Below, piece by piece: positions 1 to 4,268 of a stretch of 6,124 bases of DNA (within the stretch, counting starts at the first letter, position 1; every line of letters begins with the position of its first letter). The translations under genes were made by a program, and so were the position numbers. The notes beneath the pieces are model-generated. The model saw only the letters and a list, made by a program, of their open reading frames with translations, did no database searches and was not told the DNA's origin. This DNA is from Pseudomonadota bacterium. GTDB taxonomy: Bacteria; Pseudomonadota; Gammaproteobacteria; SZUA-229. The stretch covers positions 1 to 6,124 of the forward strand of contig JADFWF010000121.1 in assembly GCA_015222965.1 (NCBI GenBank), written 5' to 3'.

Positions 1-174
1 CATTATTGCCCAAAATTACTGGCGCAAGATCTGCCCAAGCTTAAACATAAAACAAAAGTCTGTGTCTCACACCTGAAGCCGGGGAGTGAACAGGAAATCA
101 TCGAGCAATGCAAAGCGGCTCTGCCGGACTGGGATATACATCAGTTGAAAAGTGGTGATGTGTTTCAGCTTTGA
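1..174 (+). CDS. C-terminal fragment of a possible metallo-beta-lactamase-fold hydrolase
   Basis: The reading frame is open from the first base and ends at TGA 172-174, giving the last 57 residues of a protein whose start lies outside the window. The visible part contains VCVSHLKPGSEQEI at about residues 20-33 and ends in LKSGDVFQL. A hydrophobic strand followed by SHLKPG, a charged helix, and a final 'L-x-x-G-x-x-F' strand is how I remember the C-terminus of metallo-beta-lactamase-fold hydrolases, including class II cyclic-nucleotide phosphodiesterases. The metal-binding HxHxDH motif would lie upstream and cannot be checked, so the family is an inference from the tail alone. The gene is co-directional with ffh but separated from it by a 123-base gap with a repeat element and a possible promoter, so a shared transcript is not needed. 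That this is a real coding end is fairly likely; the function is a weak call. Confidence 0.5.
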   Translation, partial: HYCPKLLAQDLPKLKHKTKVCVSHLKPGSEQEIIEQCKAALPDWDIHQLKSGDVFQL

Positions 175-179
175 AAACA

Positions 180-234
180 GGTCGTTGGTCATAGGTCGTT
201 AGTCTTTTGTCGGTTTTGACTAATGACAAACGAC
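180..234. repeat. Period-7 GTC/GAC inverted microrepeat element
   Basis: GTC occurs at 181, 188, 195, 202 and 209, exactly seven bases apart, within heptamers close to GTCGTTG. Its complement GAC then occurs at 218, 225 and 232, again seven bases apart. The two sets face each other and can pair: 195-204 with 218-227 gives ten consecutive pairs (one G-T), and 188-190 with 232-234 adds three more. No run of T follows the structure, so it is not a standard intrinsic terminator. It begins six bases after the stop of the upstream gene. It looks like an intergenic short tandem repeat with an inverted half. The pattern is directly visible; any function is unknown. Confidence 0.7.
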
Positions 235-256
235 GGCCTTCATAATTCGTTATAAT
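216..256 (+). promoter_or_regulatory. Possible sigma-70 promoter for ffh
   Basis: A perfect TATAAT sits at 251-256, but no good -35 box lies 16-18 bases upstream of it. An alternative pairing is TTGACT at 216-221 with CATAAT at 241-246, spaced by 19 bases. The 8-base string ATAATTCG is repeated at 242-249 and 252-259, so the two -10 candidates are near copies. Either would give a leader of roughly 35-50 bases before the ffh start. The -35 candidate lies inside the inverted half of the period-7 repeat, which could therefore influence it. Called by eye only. Confidence 0.4.
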
Positions 257-297
257 TCGCACTCGTGAATTAACACTCAAAATAGATTAGGTAAACC

Positions 298-1689
298 ATG
301 TTCGATGGATTAAGTGACCGTCTCGCCAGTACCGCGCAGAAATTGCGTGGTGAAGGCCGATTAACCGAAGACAATATTCAGGATGCCCTGCGTGATGTCC
401 GCATGGCGCTGCTGGAAGCTGACGTTGCACTGTCAGTGGTACGCGGCTTCATCGATGATGTGAAACAGCGCGCACTGGGCGAGGAAGTACTGACCAGCCT
501 GAAACCGGGCCATGTTTTCGTCAATATCGTTCAGGACGAACTGGTCAAGGTGATGGGTGCGCAGAACGAGTCACTCGACTTGAGTGCGCAACCGCCAGCC
601 GTGGTTCTGATGGCAGGTTTGCAGGGCGCGGGTAAAACCACGACGGTTGCAAAACTGGCGAAAATGCTTAGCGAAAGGGAGAAGAAAAAATCCCTGCTGG
701 TGAGTTGTGATATCTACCGGCCAGCCGCGATCGAACAGTTAAAAACACTGGCCACACAGGTCGGTGCAGAGTTTTTCCCCAGCAGCACAGATCAAAAACC
801 CACCGATATCGCTAAAGCAGCACTTGATTACGCACGAAAGCATTATATCGACGTGGTGCTGGTAGACACCGCTGGCCGTCTGCATATCGATGCTGAAATG
901 ATGGATGAGATCAAAGCTATCCATAAAGCAGTTAACCCGGTAGAGACCCTGTTCGTGGTTGACAGTATGACCGGTCAGGATGCCGCCAACACTGCCAAGG
1001 CCTTTAATGAAGCATTGCCGCTAACCGGTGTCGTGTTAACCAAAACAGACGGTGATGCCCGTGGTGGTGCGGCGCTGTCGATCCGTCAGATTACCGGTAA
1101 ACCCATCAAATTTATGGGTTCAGGTGAAAAAGTTGAGGCACTGGAAGCTTTTCACCCTGAGCGCGTCGCTTCGCGTATCCTGGGTATGGGTGATGTGCTC
1201 TCGCTGGTGGAAGAAGTTCAGCAGAAAGTCGACCATAAACAAGCGGCAAGACTGGCGAAAAAGGTCCAGAAGGGTAAGAGCTTTAACTTCAACGACCTCA
1301 AGGAGCAGTTTGAGCAGATGCAGAACATGGGCGGAATGGCTGGTTTGATGGACAAGCTCCCGGGTATGCCGGGCATGGCCGACAAGATCAAGGATAAGGT
1401 CAATGATAAAGAGATGAGCCGTATGGTTGGCATCATTAATTCGATGACGCCTAAAGAAAGGGCGTTCCCGGATATCATCAAAGGATCGCGTAAACGCCGT
1501 ATTGCTACGGGTTGCGGGCTGCAGGTGCAGGATGTTAATCGCCTCATCAAGCAGCAGATGCAGATGAAAAAAATGATGAAAAAAATGTCCAAAGGCGGCA
1601 TGGCAAAGATGATGCGCGCCATGAAAGGCGGTGGCATGCCTCCTGGAATGGGCGGCCCGGGCGGCCCGGGTGGCGGTATGGGCTTTTAA
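298..1689 (+). CDS. ffh: Signal recognition particle protein (SRP54-type GTPase)
   Basis: Ffh binds 4.5S RNA and signal sequences of nascent membrane proteins, and carries ribosome-nascent chain complexes to the receptor FtsY by paired GTP hydrolysis. The 463 residues are close to the 453 I recall for E. coli. Residues 1-100 form the helical N domain. The G domain follows with P-loop GLQGAGKTT (107-115), CDIYRPAA in the SRP-specific insertion region (137-144), DTAGR (190-194), TKTD (248-251) and GSGEK (274-278). The methionine-rich M domain runs from about 328, with the RNA-binding segment IIKGSRKRRIATGCG (393-407) and a run of Met/Lys at 420-442. The tail is glycine- and proline-rich (444-463). 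The ATG at 298 has a weak AGG six bases upstream and gives the standard N-terminus MFDGLSDRL. It lies immediately upstream of the rpsP operon, as in E. coli. No damage to any motif is seen. Confidence 0.98.
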   Translation: MFDGLSDRLASTAQKLRGEGRLTEDNIQDALRDVRMALLEADVALSVVRGFIDDVKQRALGEEVLTSLKPGHVFVNIVQDELVKVMGAQNESLDLSAQPPAVVLMAGLQGAGKTTTVAKLAKMLSEREKKKSLLVSCDIYRPAAIEQLKTLATQVGAEFFPSSTDQKPTDIAKAALDYARKHYIDVVLVDTAGRLHIDAEMMDEIKAIHKAVNPVETLFVVDSMTGQDAANTAKAFNEALPLTGVVLTKTDGDARGGAALSIRQITGKPIKFMGSGEKVEALEAFHPERVASRILGMGDVLSLVEEVQQKVDHKQAARLAKKVQKGKSFNFNDLKEQFEQMQNMGGMAGLMDKLPGMPGMADKIKDKVNDKEMSRMVGIINSMTPKERAFPDIIKGSRKRRIATGCGLQVQDVNRLIKQQMQMKKMMKKMSKGGMAKMMRAMKGGGMPPGMGGPGGPGGGMGF

Positions 1690-1715
1690 CAGGAAATAAG
1701 CAAAGTCAGATACTT

Positions 1716-1822
1716 TTCACCGCAGAGGCGCGGAGACGCAGAGTTTTATTTTTGTAAATAGCGCCACCGGCGCTATTTACAATATCAAGGTTTTCTCTGC
1801 GTCTCCGCGCCTCTGCGGTGAA
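1716..1822. repeat. Nested inverted repeat with perfect 28-bp arms
   Basis: The arms 1716-1743 and 1795-1822 are perfect reverse complements over 28 bases. Between them lies a second, independent perfect hairpin: 1752-1765 pairs with 1769-1782 (14 bp, loop ACC). Each outer arm is built from three 8-base units, CGCAGAGG, CGCGGAGA and CGCAGAG at 1721, 1729 and 1737, mirrored in the other arm. The pairing stops sharply at both arm edges. No flanking target-site duplication, transposase or ORF is evident. It occupies the ffh-rpsP gap, where it may work as a strong RNA structure at the 3' end of ffh. T runs at 1827-1830 and 1835-1840 follow at a distance, so termination is possible but not in the usual form. 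From memory, unsearched, CGCAGAG-type intergenic repeats occur in many bacterial genomes. Confidence 0.85.
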
Positions 1823-1887
1823 TCGCTTTTAAGGTTTTTTACTGCACTCTCTTGGCGTATTATTCTTGTTTTTATCCAAAAACAGGC

Positions 1888-1922
1888 TTCCATCTGGCGA
1901 AATAATCCCGTAAAATGCGCGG
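1888..1922 (+). promoter_or_regulatory. Likely rpsP operon promoter with GC-rich discriminator
   Basis: TTCCAT at 1888-1893 and TAAAAT at 1911-1916 are spaced by 17 bases. The -10 box is followed directly by GCGCGG (1917-1922), a GC-rich discriminator of the kind known at stringently controlled ribosomal promoters, where ppGpp and DksA inhibit transcription. Initiation would fall near 1922-1925, giving a leader of about 60 bases. The -35 box is a moderate match. This is the best promoter I can place between the inverted repeat and rpsP, and its discriminator fits the operon's content. Confidence 0.5.
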
Positions 1923-1929
1923 TTTCCTG

Positions 1930-1961
1930 TGGCCCATGAATATATTTGCGGGTCATTTTTT
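1930..1961 (+). promoter_or_regulatory. Weak hairpin plus T6 in the rpsP leader (attenuator candidate)
   Basis: TGGCCC at 1930-1935 can pair with GGGTCA at 1950-1955 (one G-T pair). A short inner stem, 1937-1940 with 1945-1948, closes a TATA loop. Six T residues (1956-1961) follow at once, the arrangement of an intrinsic terminator, but the stem is short. It lies 24 bases before the rpsP start, so it could attenuate the operon or simply be a chance structure. Confidence 0.3.
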
Positions 1962-1985
1962 AGTTTTAGAATTTGAGAGTAACTG

Positions 1986-2234
1986 ATGGTAACAATACGT
2001 TTATCTAGAGGCGGCGCCAAGAAGAAGCCTTTTTATCACATTGATGTTAAAGATTCACGCAGATCTCGCGATGGTCGCTACATCGAGCGTTTAGGCTATT
2101 TTAATCCTGGTGCTACCGGTGGTGAGCAGCGTCTGGTATTGGATCTGGATCGTGTAACACACTGGAAATCTGTCGGCGCACAAACATCTGATCGCGTATC
2201 TACACTTATTAAGCTGGCTGCCAAGGCTGTTTAA
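1986..2234 (+). CDS. rpsP: 30S ribosomal protein S16
   Basis: S16 is a small-subunit protein that binds 16S rRNA early and is needed for efficient 30S assembly. The 82-residue product matches the family length and begins with the signature [17 protein letters not shown] (1-17). Conserved segments follow: [19 protein letters not shown] at about 23-41 and the C-terminal region LDLDRVTHW...SDRVSTLIK. The ATG at 1986 has GAGAG six bases upstream. It is the first gene of the rpsP-rimM-trmD-rplS operon and is likely transcribed from the promoter at 1888-1922. It ends in tandem stops, TAA 2232-2234 followed by in-frame TAG 2235-2237. The first 15 bases of a near-duplicate of its 3' end lie just downstream. 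Confidence 0.98.
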   Translation: MVTIRLSRGGAKKKPFYHIDVKDSRRSRDGRYIERLGYFNPGATGGEQRLVLDLDRVTHWKSVGAQTSDRVSTLIKLAAKAV

Positions 2235-2289
2235 TAGCAAGGCTGCTGCTTAATAAACTATCTTGTTGAATGAGCCTTATTGTAAAGAT

Positions 2290-2856
2290 ATGGCAGATGA
2301 TCAAAAAGATAAGGCACGAGACGATACTTCGGAAAAAGTCATATTAGGGCGGATTACCGGAGTTTACGGTGTAAAAGGCTGGATTAAAGTTTTTTCATAC
2401 ACCGATCCAATGGAAGCGATCGTCGATTACAGCCCCTGGTTTATCAGAGCTGAAAATCGTAGTCGGTCACCATGGAGACAGGTGAAGCTGAAAGCAGGCA
2501 AACGCCATGCGAAAACAGTGGTAGCAAAACTGGAGCACTGCAACAATCGGGATGAGGCCATGGCATATGTTGGCACAGAGATCGCGATAGAGCAGCAACA
2601 GCTCGAACAGTTAAAAGAAGCAAATGAATTTTACTGGCGTGACCTTATCGGTCTGCGAGTAATCAACCAGCAGGAGATCGAGCTGGGTGTAGTAAAAAGT
2701 TTGATGGAAACCGGTGCTAATGATGTATTGGTCGTGGTTTCAGAAGCGGACGGAGAAGCCATCGAGCGCCTTATTCCATGGACTATGGATATCGCCATTA
2801 TCACAGTAGATATTGAGCAGGGCATGATAACAGTAGATTGGGATGCGGACTTTTGA
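2290..2856 (+). CDS. rimM: Ribosome maturation factor RimM
   Basis: RimM binds S19 and the 30S head and is needed for efficient processing of 16S rRNA. From ATG 2290 the product has 188 residues. The N-terminal RimM domain (about 17-98) shows [19 protein letters not shown] at 17-35 and SPWFI at 48-52. The PRC-barrel domain (about 112-188) shows [10 protein letters not shown] at 113-122, [10 protein letters not shown] at 140-149 and the family ending VDWDADF. Phe114-Tyr115 align with the adjacent tyrosines of E. coli RimM implicated in 30S binding, so the aromatic pair is kept with one substitution. A TTG at 2263 would add nine residues, but neither start has a clear Shine-Dalgarno sequence. 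I prefer ATG because the extension resembles nothing conserved. A 55-base gap separates it from rpsP, and trmD starts at or just past its end, which suggests coupled translation. Confidence 0.95.
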   Translation: MADDQKDKARDDTSEKVILGRITGVYGVKGWIKVFSYTDPMEAIVDYSPWFIRAENRSRSPWRQVKLKAGKRHAKTVVAKLEHCNNRDEAMAYVGTEIAIEQQQLEQLKEANEFYWRDLIGLRVINQQEIELGVVKSLMETGANDVLVVVSEADGEAIERLIPWTMDIAIITVDIEQGMITVDWDADF

Positions 2857-2866
2857 TGGCTGCATC

Positions 2867-3646
2867 GTGAACATATACCTGATTACACTGTTTCCAGAAT
2901 TAATACAGCAGGCAGTAGCATTCGGCGTGCTGGGTAGAGCGATAAAACAGCAGCAGTTAAAACTGCAGTGTTTTAATCCGAGAGACTACACAGAAGATAA
3001 ACATCACACGGTGGATGACCGGCCTTACGGCGGTGGCCCCGGAATGTTGATGAAGGTCGAACCATTAGCGAAAGCGATAATGGCAGCAAAGGACGAAGCT
3101 GGGCAGACCAATGGACAGCCTGCCAAAGTGGTTTACCTGAGTCCGCAGGGACGGCAGCTAAATCAGCAACTGGTAGTCGATACGGCTGGACAGAGAAACG
3201 ATTTAATATTGATCGCTGGACGTTACGAAGGTATCGATGAGCGATTAATCGGATCACTGATAGATGAAGAATGGTCAGTTGGTGATTACGTATTAAGTGG
3301 TGGCGAATTTGCTGCACTGGTAGTAGTTGATGCCATAACCCGCTTGATACCTGGCGTGTTAGGTGATGATGAATCGGCTATACAGGATTCATTTATGCAG
3401 GGTCTGCTAGATTGCCCGCATTACACCCGGCCCGAAACCGTCGATGGTCAGGAAGTGCCGAAGGTGTTGTTAAGCGGTAACCATGCGGCGATACGGCGCT
3501 GGCGGCTAAAGCAGTCACTGGGTCGAACATGGCTGAGAAGGACTGACCTGCTGGAGACGGCGAAGAAAGATACGACCCACTGGGATGCGGAAAAAGCAGA
3601 CTTGCTGGCTGAGTTTAAGGCTGAGCATAAAACTGACAAGGGTTAA
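2867..3646 (+). CDS. trmD: tRNA (guanine-37-N1) methyltransferase
   Basis: TrmD transfers a methyl group from S-adenosylmethionine to G37 of tRNAs with G at position 36, preventing +1 frameshifting. It is a SPOUT enzyme with a trefoil knot, active as a dimer. From GTG 2867 it has 259 residues, against 255 recalled for E. coli. Landmarks are [11 protein letters not shown] (2-12), the motif [14 protein letters not shown] (50-63), YLSPQGR (90-96), [12 protein letters not shown] (116-127) and [12 protein letters not shown] (137-148), the last three forming the cofactor knot. Arg159 and Asp174 align with the catalytic Arg154 and Asp169 of E. coli. The C-terminal domain has [11 protein letters not shown] and [13 protein letters not shown]. 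An in-frame ATG at 2843 would add eight residues and overlap rimM by 14 bases. GTG is preferred because the family normally starts two or three residues before the 'SLFPE'-like motif. Confidence 0.96.
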   Translation: MNIYLITLFPELIQQAVAFGVLGRAIKQQQLKLQCFNPRDYTEDKHHTVDDRPYGGGPGMLMKVEPLAKAIMAAKDEAGQTNGQPAKVVYLSPQGRQLNQQLVVDTAGQRNDLILIAGRYEGIDERLIGSLIDEEWSVGDYVLSGGEFAALVVVDAITRLIPGVLGDDESAIQDSFMQGLLDCPHYTRPETVDGQEVPKVLLSGNHAAIRRWRLKQSLGRTWLRRTDLLETAKKDTTHWDAEKADLLAEFKAEHKTDKG

Positions 3647-3656
3647 GAATATCGAT

Positions 3657-3688
3657 AGCCGGTTGAAATCCAGTTGATTCAACAGGCT
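3657..3688 (+). repeat. Inverted repeat in the trmD-rplS gap
   Basis: AGCCGGTTGAA (3657-3667) pairs with TTCAACAGGCT (3678-3688) with a single mismatch, leaving a 10-base loop. It starts 11 bases after the trmD stop region. A purine-rich stretch follows rather than a T run, so it is not an intrinsic terminator. It may act as an mRNA processing or stabilising hairpin, or as part of a regulatory leader for rplS. Confidence 0.55.
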
Positions 3689-3705
3689 AAAAAGATGAAA
3701 AAATA

Positions 3706-3732
3706 TTTAAACCAATGAAAGGTTTAAACCAA
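3706..3732 (+). repeat. Overlapping inverted and direct repeats upstream of rplS
   Basis: TTTAAACC (3706-3713) is the exact complement of GGTTTAAA (3721-3728), with a 7-base loop. The second arm is part of the 10-base palindrome GGTTTAAACC (3721-3730). TTTAAACCAA also occurs twice in direct orientation, at 3706-3715 and 3723-3732, with a 17-base offset. This can be read either as an RNA hairpin or as paired sites on DNA. It lies 44 bases before rplS. Confidence 0.5.
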
Positions 3733-3775
3733 GGCAAATTAATTAAGATTTAGGGCGCGAAAGCGGAGTAAAGAT

Positions 3776-4138
3776 ATGAGCAACATAATTCAACAGCTTG
3801 AAGCTGAACAAATGACACGTGATGTACCAGCGTTCTATCCTGGCGACACAGTTGTCGTTCAAGTGCGTGTAAAGGAAGGCGAGCGTGAGCGTTTACAGGC
3901 TTTCGAAGGCGTCGTAATAGCAAAACGTAATCGCGGTTTACACTCTGCATTTACAGTACGTAAAATCTCACATGGTGAAGGTGTTGAGCGTGTGTTCCAG
4001 ACATACAGTAATGGCATCGCTGAGATCTCAGTGAAACGCAGCGGTAAAGTACGTCGTGCGAAACTTTACTACTTACGCGGCAGAACGGGTAAAGCGGCTC
4101 GTATCACCGAGAAGCTTAAGTTGTCTGACAAGCAATAA
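3776..4138 (+). CDS. rplS: 50S ribosomal protein L19
   Basis: L19 is a large-subunit protein at the 30S-50S interface and contributes to intersubunit bridges. The 120-residue product is slightly longer than the 115 recalled for E. coli and nearly collinear with it. It starts [20 protein letters not shown], contains [11 protein letters not shown] (about 22-32) and [20 protein letters not shown] (39-58), then [20 protein letters not shown], and ends [19 protein letters not shown] plus a short lysine-rich tail. The ATG at 3776 has GGAG at 3764-3767, eight bases upstream, the best ribosome site in the operon. That may help it exceed TrmD in output. A 129-base structured gap separates it from trmD. 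It is the last gene of the operon, followed by a strong terminator. Confidence 0.98.
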   Translation: MSNIIQQLEAEQMTRDVPAFYPGDTVVVQVRVKEGERERLQAFEGVVIAKRNRGLHSAFTVRKISHGEGVERVFQTYSNGIAEISVKRSGKVRRAKLYYLRGRTGKAARITEKLKLSDKQ

Positions 4139-4163
4139 AAGTCAGAAAGTTTTAAAGTCTTAT

Positions 4164-4195
4164 AAAAGGGCGGTACTTTGTACCGCCCTTTTTTT
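4164..4195 (+). terminator. Intrinsic terminator of the rpsP-rplS operon
   Basis: AAAAGGGCGGTAC (4164-4176) pairs perfectly with GTACCGCCCTTTT (4180-4192) around a TTT loop, giving a 13-bp stem, and the T run extends from 4189 to 4195. It starts 25 bases after the rplS stop. A second T tract (4201-4207) follows. On the other strand the hairpin is followed by only four T residues, so it is mainly one-directional. Confidence 0.95.
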
Positions 4196-4229
4196 CGTTC
4201 TTTTTTTATGTGTATGGTTTGTTGTGTGC

Positions 4230-4238
4230 TGATACAAT
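4230..4238 (+). promoter_or_regulatory. Extended -10 promoter candidate for the exported repeat protein
   Basis: TACAAT at 4233-4238 is preceded by TG at 4230-4231 and one base, making an extended -10 element. No convincing -35 box is seen 16-18 bases upstream, which an extended -10 can tolerate. Initiation near 4245 would give a leader of about 25 bases. Its position between the operon terminator and the next start codon supports a separate transcription unit. Confidence 0.45.
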
Positions 4239-4268
4239 CTACAGAAAGACAAGTCACAGGTTGATCTA

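Noticed and set aside
180..234. CRISPR array
   Set aside because: The units are 7 bases with no spacers and switch orientation, so this is a microrepeat.
1052..1348. 98-codon + strand frame overlapping ffh
   Set aside because: It is out of frame with the G domain of Ffh, which carries all expected motifs. Its product is Arg/Ser/Trp-rich and typical of a shifted frame.
1218..1637. 139-codon reverse-strand reading frame inside ffh
   Set aside because: It lies opposite the conserved M domain. Its cysteine, isoleucine and leucine pattern is the complement of Met/Lys-rich ffh codons, and it has no recognisable domain.
1752..1794. The inner hairpin as a standard intrinsic terminator for ffh
   Set aside because: The 14-bp stem is strong but is followed by TATCAAGG before any T run, so it lacks the usual immediate T tract.
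1716..1822. Insertion sequence
   Set aside because: There is no transposase or ORF between the arms, and I see no target-site duplication at the edges. A non-autonomous element remains possible and is reported as a repeat.
1829..2020. 63-codon reverse-strand frame across the rpsP promoter and start
   Set aside because: It overlaps the likely promoter, leader and first codons of rpsP and has no recognisable domain.
2973..3317. 114-codon reverse-strand frame opposite trmD
   Set aside because: It lies wholly within the conserved knot-domain region of trmD, with no domain or ribosome site of its own.
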